DNA of 46,382 nucleotides from Streptacidiphilus carbonis (GTDB taxonomy: Bacteria; Actinomycetota; Actinomycetes; Streptomycetales; Streptomycetaceae), in contig NZ_BBPM01000059.1 in NCBI RefSeq assembly GCF_000787775.1, forward strand, positions 1 through 46,382, read 5' to 3'. A program made the position numbers and the translations under genes. Position 1 is the first letter of the stretch. The number at the start of each line of letters is the position of its first letter. Shown in pieces: positions 38,281 to 45,833 of this stretch. The notes below the pieces were generated by a model. The model worked only from the letters and a program-made list of their open reading frames with translations. It searched no databases and was not told the origin of the DNA.

Positions 38281-38940
38281 TCAGCGCTCCTCTGGGGAGT
38301 GCGCCGGGCGGTCGGGGGGCGGTGCGGCATTGCCTGCCGGCCGTTCCCTGCCGTCCGAAATCTGTGGGGCCACGCCGCCGTTGCGGTTGGCGCGCTCGGT
38401 CTCGATGAGCTCGTTGAGCCAGCGGACCTCGCGCTCCACCGACTCCAGGCCGTGGCGCTGGAGTTCGAGCGTGTAGCCGTCGAGCCGCTCCCGGGTGCGC
38501 GCCAGCGAGGTGCGCATCCGCTCCATCCGCTCCTCCAGGCGGCTGCGGCGGCCCTCCAGGACCCGCATCCGCACCGCTCGGTCGGTCTGACCGAAGAAGG
38601 CGAAATGGACGCCGAAGTGCTCGTCCTCCCAGGCGTCGGGACCGGAGTCGGCGAGCAGCTCCTCGAAGCGCTGCTTGCCCTCCGGGGTCAGCCGGTAGAC
38701 GATCTTCGACCGCTTGCCGTTGAGGGCGGTGGCCGGGATGTACTCGGTGCCGGGGTTGTCCTCGACCAGGAATCCCTGGGCGACGAGCCCCTTCAGGCAC
38801 GGGTAGAGCGTGCCGTAGGAGAAGGCACGGAAGGAACCAAGCAGCACGTTCAGGCGTTTGCGCAGTTCGTAGCCGTGCATCGGGGCGTCGTGCAGCAGCC
38901 CGAGGACGGCGAACTCAAGGATGCCGGAGCGCCTGCTCAC
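38281..38940 (-). CDS. PadR-family transcriptional regulator
   Basis: A 219-aa winged-helix repressor of the PadR family. The N-terminal domain reads GILEFAVLGLLHDAPMHGYE, then YGTLYPCLKGLVAQGFL and the wing with YRLTPEGKQRFEELL. The C-terminal half is a long Arg/Glu-rich coiled-coil dimerisation helix (about residues 125-190), followed by a disordered Pro/Arg tail. The GTG start follows GGTGAGG. A perfect palindrome 40 bases upstream of the start is its likely operator. It precedes ino1 on the same strand and is divergent from the PBP gene, so it could regulate either. Confidence 0.93.
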   Translation of the reverse strand: MSRRSGILEFAVLGLLHDAPMHGYELRKRLNVLLGSFRAFSYGTLYPCLKGLVAQGFLVEDNPGTEYIPATALNGKRSKIVYRLTPEGKQRFEELLADSGPDAWEDEHFGVHFAFFGQTDRAVRMRVLEGRRSRLEERMERMRTSLARTRERLDGYTLELQRHGLESVEREVRWLNELIETERANRNGGVAPQISDGRERPAGNAAPPPDRPAHSPEER

Positions 38941-38979
38941 GCTGTCCTCACCTCTCCGTCGCTGCCGCTATGCCGACCC

Positions 38980-39000
38980 GATGTATCGAGTCGATACATC
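38980..39000. promoter_or_regulatory. Probable PadR operator palindrome
   Basis: GATGTATCGA, a central G, then TCGATACATC: a perfect 21-bp dyad directly upstream of padR in the divergent padR-PBP region. PadR proteins typically bind ATGT-N8-ACAT dyads, which this contains (ATGT at 38981-38984, ACAT at 38996-38999). Autorepression is the likely role. The 400-base intergenic region (38941-39340) otherwise holds the candidate small ORF at 39210. Confidence 0.75.
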
Positions 39001-39196
39001 GAGACGATAGGCCGCGAGCGCCGTTCGGGCAAGAGGCGACTCGGTGAAGGTGATCACAGCGGCTTCCGGACGGCCCGTGAGTAGCGCCTCCCACGGTGCG
39101 TCGAAGGTGGGGAAGGACTGGGGCTTTCGTAAGTATCTGCGGGTGGTTTGCACCGATTGACGTGGAGTGCCCGTTTATCCACCTTGAACGGCTGCG

Positions 39197-39202
39197 TACT
39201 CT
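39197..39202 (+). promoter_or_regulatory. Candidate -10 upstream of the PBP gene
   Basis: TACTCT seven bases before an ATG at 39210. No good -35 is seen; TTTATC at 39174-39179 has the right spacing. If this is a promoter the transcript would begin at or near that ATG. Confidence 0.3.
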
Positions 39203-39209
39203 GTCGCCT

Positions 39210-39344
39210 ATGCAGAAAGCCGGTAACCGAAGTGACGCCAGGGGCGCGGCTGCTCCTGGCGCGGCCGGCCGGGCCGCGACGAACCGGAAGTGGACCACCG
39301 CCTTCAGGCCGCGCGGCCTGTTCGAGGAGCAGCTGGAAGCATGA
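39210..39344 (+). CDS. Candidate leaderless small ORF coupled to the PBP gene
   Basis: A 44-codon frame beginning MQKAGNRSDARG, Ala/Arg-rich in the middle and ending RKWTTAFRPRGLFEEQLEA. Its TGA overlaps the PBP start (ATGA), the usual sign of translational coupling. There is no ribosome site before its ATG, but a TACTCT box seven bases upstream would make it leaderless. I recognise no family. It may be a real leader peptide or chance open frame. Confidence 0.35.
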   Translation: MQKAGNRSDARGAAAPGAAGRAATNRKWTTAFRPRGLFEEQLEA

Positions 39345-41956
39345 GCGAACATCGGCGCAAACAGTCGAACCCGGACGGCCCCTCTGCCGGGCACCGCGGC
39401 CCGCAGCCGCCGCCCCCCGGAGGCGGGCGGCCGCAGGGGCCGCCCCAGGGCGGCCAGGGCCCGGGGCCGGGAGCGTCGCGCCGGACCGCTCGCCCGCAGG
39501 GCCAGACCGCGCGCAACGGGATGACCGGGCAGCAGCCGCGGCTGACCCGCGCCGAGATGCGCAAGGCGGCCCAGGGCAAGGGACGCGGCGCCGGGGCGGC
39601 CGCCGCCCCCGCCGGACCCAAGCCGAAGCGCCTGATCGACTACCCGCGCTGGGGCAAGTCCGGGGTCCGCCACTGGATGCCCTCGTTCAAGCAACTGCTC
39701 AGCGGCGCCCTGCTGTTCTTCGCCGCATCGGTGGGCGTGGTGGGCTACGCCTACGCGAACACCACCGTGCCCCCGGTCAACCCGTCCACCCAGCAGCAGA
39801 ACAACATCTTCTACTGGGCCGACGGCTCGGTGATGGCCACCACCGGCACGGTGAACCGCCAGAACGTCTCACTGGCCCAGGTCCCGGTGAAGGTCCAGGA
39901 CGACTTCATGGCGGCCGAGGACGAGACCTTCGAGACCAACTCGGGCATCGACGCCACCAGCATCCTGCGCGCGGTCAAGAACATGGTGACGGGCGGTCAG
40001 ATCCAGTCCGGATCGACCATCACCCAGCAGTGGGTGAAGACCAGCATCCTGTCCAACTCGCAGCAGACGGTGTCCCGCAAGTTCAACGAGATCATGATCT
40101 CGATCAAGATCGGGCAGGGGCACTACACCAAGAACGAGGTGATGGAGGGCTACCTCAACAGCAACTACTACGGCCGCGGCGCCAACGGCATCGAGGCGGC
40201 GGCCGAGGCCTACTACGGGGTGCACGCCTCGCAGCTGACCGTCTCGCAGGGCGCCTTCATCGCCGCCACGGTCAACCAGCCCAGCTACTACCAGGACGTC
40301 GACAGCGACGCCAAGGTCAAGGCCGCGGCGGTGCAGCGGTGGACCTACGTGCTGGACCGGATGGCCAAGAACGGCTGGATGACGGCGGCCGAGCGGGCCA
40401 CCTACACCCCGGACAAGTTCCCCACCCCGGTCAAGTGGGCGCAGAACTCGACGCTGAAGGGCCAGATCGGCTACCTGGTGCAGACGGCGCAGAACTACGT
40501 CGAGGAGCACACCACCCCCAAGCTGACCGACGGCAACTTCGCCAACGGCGGCTACCGGGTCTACACCACCTTCGACAAGAAGGAGGTGCAGGAGATGTCC
40601 GACGCGGTCGACAAGATGAACAAGGACCACATCGACCCGAAGAAGCGGCCCCAGTACGACACCGACGTGCAGACCGGTTCGGCCGCGGTCGATCCGGCCA
40701 CCGGCGCGGTCAAGGCGCTCTACGGCGGCCCCGGCATGGACAAGGGGCACTACGTCAACAACGCCAACTCCTCCGGTGTCCCGGTCGGCTCGACGTTCAA
40801 GCCGATCGTGATGGCCACGGCCCTGGAGAAGGGTGCGTTGCTGACGCCGGGCTCGACCCGCTCGGCGATCACCCCGGACAGCAAGTTCAACGGTGACAAC
40901 GGCATCACCATCAGGAACCAGTCGGGCACGCTGATCACCGACACCGATCCCAAGGACAAGTCACCGGACGGGCTGCTGCACCAGCAGAACGACAACACCG
41001 ACATGCCGGGGTTCATCACCCTGCGCACCGCCATGGACAACTCGGTGAACACCCCGTTCGTCCAGCTCGGCGAGTACGTCGGCTACAGCGACGTCACGTC
41101 GATGGCCACCAACCTGGGCCTGGACAAGAGCATCTTCGCGCCGGACACCCCCGGTTTCTACATCGGCACCTCGACCCCGAGCGCGATCCGGATGGCCAAC
41201 GTCTACGCGACCTTCGCCGACGGCGGGGTCTACCACGACCCCTACACGGTCACCAAGCTCAGCGTGAACGGGGTCGCCACCGCGGACCAGCCGGTGCTGG
41301 CCAAGCCCAAGTCGGCGGCGGTGATGTCGGCGGACACCGCCAACACCATCAACAGCATGCTGCAGGAGGTCGTCGACAAGGGCACCGCCACTAGCGTGAA
41401 GCCGCTGGGCCGCCCCACGGCCGGCAAGACCGGTACCACCGACGAGTTCAAGTCGGCCTGGTTCATCGGCTACACCCCGCAGCTGTCGACCGCGGTCACG
41501 ATGTTCCGTGAGAACCCGAAGAGCCCGACCCTGGAGAGCATGAAGGGCACCGGCGACTCCGGGACCGGCAAGTTCTTCGGTGGGGCGCTGCCCGCGACCG
41601 CCTGGCTGACGTTCATGGAGTCGGCCCTGAACGGCACGCCGACGGTCGACTTCCCGGCCGCTCCCAAGCTGGGCAAGGGCGCCAACGAGTCCGGGGCCCC
41701 GTCCCCGTCCGCGTCGGCCAGCGCCAGCGCCACGCCGAGTGCCTCCAGTCAGCCGCCGGTGCAGTCGCAGAGCGCGTCGCCGACGATCTCGCTGTCCCCG
41801 AGCCTCTCGCCGTCGAGCAGCCCGTCCGCGACGAACACCTGCGGTGTGCTGAACTGGAAGTGCGGCGGTGGCGGCGGTCCGTCGGCCCCGGCGAGTTCGA
41901 GCTCGGCGAGCAGTTCGGCGTCCGCGTCGCCCTCGAAGAACAAGTTCGGCGGATAG
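39341..41956 (+). CDS. Class A penicillin-binding protein (bifunctional transglycosylase/transpeptidase)
   Basis: An 871-aa membrane enzyme that polymerises and crosslinks peptidoglycan. A basic, Pro/Gly-rich cytoplasmic N-tail (about 1-110) leads to one helix (LLSGALLFFAASVGVVGYAY). The GT51 domain has the catalytic AAEDETFE (Glu193) and GSTITQQWVKT. The transpeptidase domain has the SxxK motif GSTFKPI (Ser484), NSVNT as the SxN motif and KTGTT (Lys696). A Ser/Ala/Pro-rich tail of about 120 residues contains two Cys (TCGVLNWKCGG). The ATG at 39341 overlaps the small upstream ORF, with GAGGAG 11 bases ahead. Confidence 0.96.
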   Translation: MSEHRRKQSNPDGPSAGHRGPQPPPPGGGRPQGPPQGGQGPGPGASRRTARPQGQTARNGMTGQQPRLTRAEMRKAAQGKGRGAGAAAAPAGPKPKRLIDYPRWGKSGVRHWMPSFKQLLSGALLFFAASVGVVGYAYANTTVPPVNPSTQQQNNIFYWADGSVMATTGTVNRQNVSLAQVPVKVQDDFMAAEDETFETNSGIDATSILRAVKNMVTGGQIQSGSTITQQWVKTSILSNSQQTVSRKFNEIMISIKIGQGHYTKNEVMEGYLNSNYYGRGANGIEAAAEAYYGVHASQLTVSQGAFIAATVNQPSYYQDVDSDAKVKAAAVQRWTYVLDRMAKNGWMTAAERATYTPDKFPTPVKWAQNSTLKGQIGYLVQTAQNYVEEHTTPKLTDGNFANGGYRVYTTFDKKEVQEMSDAVDKMNKDHIDPKKRPQYDTDVQTGSAAVDPATGAVKALYGGPGMDKGHYVNNANSSGVPVGSTFKPIVMATALEKGALLTPGSTRSAITPDSKFNGDNGITIRNQSGTLITDTDPKDKSPDGLLHQQNDNTDMPGFITLRTAMDNSVNTPFVQLGEYVGYSDVTSMATNLGLDKSIFAPDTPGFYIGTSTPSAIRMANVYATFADGGVYHDPYTVTKLSVNGVATADQPVLAKPKSAAVMSADTANTINSMLQEVVDKGTATSVKPLGRPTAGKTGTTDEFKSAWFIGYTPQLSTAVTMFRENPKSPTLESMKGTGDSGTGKFFGGALPATAWLTFMESALNGTPTVDFPAAPKLGKGANESGAPSPSASASASATPSASSQPPVQSQSASPTISLSPSLSPSSSPSATNTCGVLNWKCGGGGGPSAPASSSSASSSASASPSKNKFGG

Positions 41957-41998
41957 CGGAAGCGGACAGCGGTCCGGTCCCGCTCGGACGGCCCTCCC

Positions 41999-42038
41999 GG
42001 CCCCGGTACGAGCCACTCAGGTGGCGCGCGCCGGGGCC
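41999..42038 (+). terminator. Weak hairpin downstream of the PBP gene
   Basis: GGCCCCGG (41999-42006) can pair with CCGGGGCC (42031-42038) across a 24-base loop, 42 bases after the PBP stop. Other GC-rich pairings compete, so this is only a candidate. Confidence 0.3.
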
Positions 42039-42153
42039 AGGGGCGTTCCTTCCCCGGGAGCACCCGGCAAAAGCCGGACAGTTAGCCCGTTCCGGGCCCG
42101 GGCCCATGTCCAACTGCCGGGTGCCCAGTGCGGCGACAGGAAGGTGCGGCAGG

Positions 42154-43704
42154 ATGTCCGGCATGACGTCGAGCGAGCGTGACGAGGCAGCGGCGCCCGA
42201 GCCGGACCGCACCCCTGACAGCACCCCTGGGCACAGGGCCGGGCGGGGCACCGTGACCATGCCCGCCGCGCCGCCCGAGGACACCGTCGTGGTGCCCGCC
42301 GACGAGGACCCGGTCTCGGCGGCCGGCAGCGAACTGTTCGGCGGTGCGCCCGGGCGCCGGGCCCTGCTCGGCGTCGGCTGGTGGACCGCGGCCCGGGTGC
42401 TGGCGATCTGCACGATCATCGTCTTCGCCCTCGGCATGGTGCAGAAGATCCCCTGTTACAACAGCGGCTGGTTCTACGGGGCGACCGCCCAGTACGACCA
42501 CGCCTGCTACAGCGACATCCCGCACCTGTTCACGCTGCGCGGCTTCTCCATCGGGAACATCCCCTACCTGGACAAGATCCCCAGTGCTTCGCCCGACATG
42601 CAGTACCTGGAGTACCCGGTCCTCACCGGCCTGTTCATGTGGCTGGCCGCCTGGCTGACCCCGTCGGGCGGCGGGGACGTCCACCGCGAGCAGGTCTTCT
42701 GGCTGCTGAACGCCGGCATGCTGATGATCTGCGCGGTGGTCGCGGTGGTCGCGGTGATGCGCACCCACCGCCGCCGCCCCTGGGACGCGCTGCTGTTCGC
42801 CCTGGCGCCGGTACTGGCCCTGGACTCGACCATCAACTGGGACCTGCTCGCCGTCGCCCTCACCGCCGTCGCCATGGCCCTGTGGGCCGGCCGCCGCACC
42901 GTGTGGGCCGGCGTCTTCATCGGCCTGGCCACCGCTGCCAAGCTCTACCCGGTGTTCCTGCTCGGCCCGCTGCTGGTGCTGTGCTGGCGGGCCGGGCGGA
43001 TGCGCGCCTTCGGCCAGGCGCTGGCCGGTGCCGCGGTGGCCTGGCTGGCCGTGGACCTGCCGTTCATGCTGCTCAACTTCAAGGGCTGGGCGACCTTCTA
43101 CACCTTCAGCCAGACCCGGACCATCGACTACGGCTCGTTCTGGCTGATCCTCAGCCAGAACGGGGTGATCAACTGGTCGGTCGGCACCGTCAACACGATC
43201 ATCACCATGCTGCTCGCGCTGTGCTGCCTCGGCATCGCCTGGCTGGCCCTGGCCGCGCCGCGGCGGCCGCGCTTCGCGCAGCTGGCGTTCCTGATCATCG
43301 CCGCGTTCACCATCACCAACAAGGTCTACTCGCCGCAGTACGTGCTCTGGCTGCTGCCGCTGGCCGCGCTGGCCCGGCCGCGCTGGCGGGACTTCCTGGT
43401 CTGGCAGGCCTGCGAGGTCCTGTACTTCCTTGCTATTTGGTACAACTTCGCCTACACCTCCGCCTCCGCACAGAAGGGGCTGCCCACCGACTGGTACCAC
43501 GGCGCGATCGTTGTCCACATCCTGGGGACCCTCTACCTGTGCGTCATGGTCATCCGCGACATCCTGATGCCGGAGTACGACTCGGTGCGCTGGGACGGTA
43601 GTGACGATCCGTCAGGAGGTGTGCTGGACAGGGCAGTTGACATCTTCGCAGGGCGCGCGAGGCGAAGTGCGGCGACCAAGTACCAGGACACCGTGCCGGA
43701 TTGA
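42154..43704 (+). CDS. GT87 (DUF2029) family membrane glycosyltransferase
   Basis: A 516-aa polytopic protein with about ten helices, of the DUF2029/GT87 family of polyprenyl-phosphate-dependent mannosyltransferase-like enzymes. A disordered Thr/Pro/Ala/Glu N-tail precedes the first helix (VLAICTIIVFALGMVQ, about residue 85). Landmarks are DMQYLEYPVLTGLFMWLAAW near residue 150, LATAAKLYPVFLLGPLLVL and ITNKVYSPQYVLWLLPLAAL. The acceptor glycan is unknown. ATG 42154 has GGAAGG nine bases upstream; ATG 42163 with AGGA is an equal alternative. In related chromosomes the next genes are usually rpsF-ssb, but here accessory genes follow. Confidence 0.88.
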   Translation: MSGMTSSERDEAAAPEPDRTPDSTPGHRAGRGTVTMPAAPPEDTVVVPADEDPVSAAGSELFGGAPGRRALLGVGWWTAARVLAICTIIVFALGMVQKIPCYNSGWFYGATAQYDHACYSDIPHLFTLRGFSIGNIPYLDKIPSASPDMQYLEYPVLTGLFMWLAAWLTPSGGGDVHREQVFWLLNAGMLMICAVVAVVAVMRTHRRRPWDALLFALAPVLALDSTINWDLLAVALTAVAMALWAGRRTVWAGVFIGLATAAKLYPVFLLGPLLVLCWRAGRMRAFGQALAGAAVAWLAVDLPFMLLNFKGWATFYTFSQTRTIDYGSFWLILSQNGVINWSVGTVNTIITMLLALCCLGIAWLALAAPRRPRFAQLAFLIIAAFTITNKVYSPQYVLWLLPLAALARPRWRDFLVWQACEVLYFLAIWYNFAYTSASAQKGLPTDWYHGAIVVHILGTLYLCVMVIRDILMPEYDSVRWDGSDDPSGGVLDRAVDIFAGRARRSAATKYQDTVPD

Positions 43705-43719
43705 GCACGGAGCGGCCCT

Positions 43720-43769
43720 GTGGATAACTCACCCCGCCCCTGTGGACAACAAGTTGTCCACAGGGGCGG
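43720..43769. promoter_or_regulatory. Extra-oriC DnaA-box cluster with 36-bp dyad
   Basis: Three DnaA boxes within 43 bp: TGTGGATAA (43720-43728, the E. coli-type TTATCCACA on the minus strand), TGTGGACAA (43741-43749) and TTGTCCACA (43754-43762). The last two lie in a perfect inverted repeat with 17-bp arms (43734-43750 and 43753-43769) and a 2-bp centre. It is 15 bases past the glycosyltransferase stop, so it could also act as its terminator. Confidence 0.8.
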
Positions 43770-43882
43770 TTCCATGTACGTCAACACGGTGTACGGGAGG
43801 GGTAGTTGAGGCGTACTTCCGTGCGAGCGATCGGGAACATTTCGGGCACCACACACGATCGGATGAACCGGACTGATCAGTG

Positions 43883-43910
43883 TTGCAGAAAGTGATTCCA
43901 CGGTTACGGT
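43883..43910 (+). promoter_or_regulatory. Candidate promoter of the winged-helix gene
   Basis: TTGCAG (43883-43888) and TACGGT (43905-43910) with a 16-base spacer, 80 bases upstream of the ATG at 43990. A GCCCCGG/CCGGGGC inverted repeat (43936-43942, 43959-43965) in the leader could act as an attenuator. Confidence 0.4.
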
Positions 43911-43989
43911 GTGTGTGCCGACCAAGAAACGAGACGCCCCGGCGGTGCGGCAAACACCCCGGGGCTCGACACAGGAGACAAGACCTCCC

Positions 43990-44964
43990 ATGCACGTTCA
44001 CCGTACCAACCAGCATGCCGATTTCACGGTTCTCGCGAACTGCGCCCTCCAGAACAAGACACTTTCCTTCCGCGCCCGGGGTCTGCTCGGGTACCTGCTG
44101 AGCCGTCCCGACGGCGCGCAGGAGGACTGCCGTCGGCTCGCCGAGGAGCACCCCGAGGGCCGTCGCGGCGTCGCCGACGCGCTCAACGAACTCAAGGCCG
44201 CGGGCTACTACTTCGTGGTGACCTGGAAGAGCAGGGACGGCCGGTTCTGCACCGAGACGCATGTCTACGACACCCCGCAGCAACAGGCCCCGGCACCGGG
44301 TCCCGGTGAGCGGCCCGAGGGTGGGGCGGGAGCGAAACCCGTAAAGAACCGGGAGAAAGAAACCACCCCCCGGGGCGACGCCGTCAACGAGGATCGCGGG
44401 GATCGCGATGACGACGGCGATGGCGGCGATGACGGTGACGGCCACGATCACGACGACCACGACGACGAGCCGCCTCCGCCCTCGCCGCCGGTCGCGGAGC
44501 CGAGCACGGCCCTGAGCGGGGCCGCCGCCCTGCTGCACCGGATCGTCCGGGGCGAGCCGCGGCTGCGGCTCGGCGTGCCCGAGGCCGCCAAACTCGCGCC
44601 GCTGGTGGCCGAATGGCTCGCCGACGGGGCGACCGAGGCGGAGCTCAGGGCTGCCCTGACGACCGGCTTGCCCCGGGTGATCCTGGCGCCGGTCGGCCTG
44701 TTGAAGCACCGGCTGATCCACAAGCGGCCGCCGGCCAGGGTGCCCGAGCAGCCGGATCCAGTGGCTGTGACCCCGGTCCCCCGCCGGCACGAGTGCGACG
44801 ACTGCCGGGCCCCGCTGCCCGCGCCGGGGCTGTGCCGGGCCTGTGCGGCCCCCGACGTCCCCGCGCCGCCCAACCCGGCCGTCGCGGCCACCCGACGCGG
44901 CGCAGCGGTCGTCCGCGCCGCGCTACGGGGCATCACCGTCCCGGCAGCCTGCTGTCCGGCCTGA
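43990..44964 (+). CDS. Winged-helix domain protein with C-terminal zinc-ribbon-like motif
   Basis: A 324-aa protein. Residues 1-95 form a winged helix (FTVLANCALQNKTLSFRARG, LLGYLLSRPDGAQEDCRRLA, then ALNELKAAGYYFV), related to helix-turn-helix proteins common as multi-copy accessory genes in streptomycetes. The middle is extremely acidic with Asp/His runs (DDDGDGGDDGDGHDHDDHDD, about residues 138-157). The C-terminus has CDDCRAPLPAPGLCRAC, a C-x2-C-x10-C-x2-C zinc-binding pattern. The ATG at 43990 follows AGGAG. Its function is unknown; a transcription or replication regulator is a guess. It lies next to the extra DnaA boxes and upstream of the Bro-N gene. Confidence 0.85.
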   Translation: MHVHRTNQHADFTVLANCALQNKTLSFRARGLLGYLLSRPDGAQEDCRRLAEEHPEGRRGVADALNELKAAGYYFVVTWKSRDGRFCTETHVYDTPQQQAPAPGPGERPEGGAGAKPVKNREKETTPRGDAVNEDRGDRDDDGDGGDDGDGHDHDDHDDEPPPPSPPVAEPSTALSGAAALLHRIVRGEPRLRLGVPEAAKLAPLVAEWLADGATEAELRAALTTGLPRVILAPVGLLKHRLIHKRPPARVPEQPDPVAVTPVPRRHECDDCRAPLPAPGLCRACAAPDVPAPPNPAVAATRRGAAVVRAALRGITVPAACCPA

Positions 44965-44976
44965 CCGCCTCAGACC

Positions 44977-45013
44977 GGGCGGGTCCACGAACGTACGACC
45001 CGGCGGCCCGCCC
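44977..45013 (+). terminator. Terminator-like hairpin after the winged-helix gene
   Basis: GGGCGGG (44977-44983) pairs with CCCGCCC (45007-45013), with an alternative inner GGGTC/GACCC. It begins 12 bases after the stop. A smaller GACGGGC/GCCCGTC hairpin (45082-45106) lies nearer the next gene. Confidence 0.4.
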
Positions 45014-45134
45014 TGGGGCCCTGCCAGCTGACGACGCACTGGGTACCCCACCACCCTCACGGGCTCCTCCGCCATGCCATCGACGGGCACGGCCCGACGG
45101 CCCGTCAATCCGTCCTGCCCGAGGGAGATCCGCC

Positions 45135-45833
45135 GTGTCCCAGGAGAACTCCGCCCTGCCCGAGGCCGCGCCCCGCCGCGACATCGAGATCGAAAGCTTC
45201 GCCCACCGCTCCACCAGCGGCTTCGTCCGCCGCCTCACCATGCCCGACGGCCGCTGGTGGTTCCCCACCGCAGACATCTGCGGGGGCCTCGACGCAACGG
45301 ACGAGGCCTTCGCCGTCCGCACCTACGTCCCAGGCGCGATGCGCACCACGCTCGGCAGCGTGTGCGCTCTGCACGGCCTGCCCATCCCCACCCACGCGAC
45401 CTGGGGCACCGAGCTCCCGCTGCTCTCCCGCCGTGGCGTGGAAGCCCTGCTGGACTCCCCGGTGGGCGCGGCGGTCCCGCTCTTCGCGGACTGGGTCCGC
45501 AGCTCAGTGATCAAGCCGCCCACCCACCCCGGCACGGCCGTCGTCAACCCGGTCGAACCCGAGCCCGAGCCCGAGCCCGAACCCAGCCACGACGCCATCG
45601 AGATCAGCGACTTCGTCTACGCGGCAACCGGGGCCCGGATCCGCCGGCTGACGATGCCGGACGGATCGCACTGGTTCCCGGCAGCGGACGTCTGCAATCA
45701 CCTGGGCTATGCGAACTCCGCAAAGACGGTCGCGGACCATGTCCCCGACCAGGACCGGACAGACCTCCAAGGTCTAACTGGACGCTATACCTTCACATTC
45801 CTGCAGGTCGGAGCTGGCAGAAGCATGCATTGA
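45135..45833 (+). CDS. Tandem Bro-N domain protein, upstream part (frameshifted)
   Basis: A 232-codon frame from a GTG with GAGGGAG seven bases upstream. It contains two related segments: residues about 15-115 (FVRRLTMPDGRWWFPTADIC) and about 155-230 (RIRRLTMPDGSHWFPAADVC, then LQGLTGRYTFTFLQVGAG). Both match the start of Bro-N, the DNA-binding domain of baculovirus BRO and phage antirepressor proteins. An EPEPEPEPEP linker separates them. The frame ends abruptly at TGA 45831-45833, while Bro-N continues in another frame from about 45812 (SWQKHALMVNLQGLVALVNG). The gene is therefore split by a one-base frameshift, real or a sequencing error. Confidence 0.75.
   Translation: MSQENSALPEAAPRRDIEIESFAHRSTSGFVRRLTMPDGRWWFPTADICGGLDATDEAFAVRTYVPGAMRTTLGSVCALHGLPIPTHATWGTELPLLSRRGVEALLDSPVGAAVPLFADWVRSSVIKPPTHPGTAVVNPVEPEPEPEPEPSHDAIEISDFVYAATGARIRRLTMPDGSHWFPAADVCNHLGYANSAKTVADHVPDQDRTDLQGLTGRYTFTFLQVGAGRSMH
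45555..45584 (+). repeat. GAGCCC tandem repeat encoding an EP linker
   Basis: Five copies of GA(A/G)CCC encode (Glu-Pro)5 between the two Bro-N-like segments. Confidence 0.9.

Noticed and set aside
38948..39694. Minus-strand frame of 248 codons upstream of padR
   Set aside because: It is antisense to the PBP start and intergenic region, Arg/Ala/Gly-rich and without a domain.
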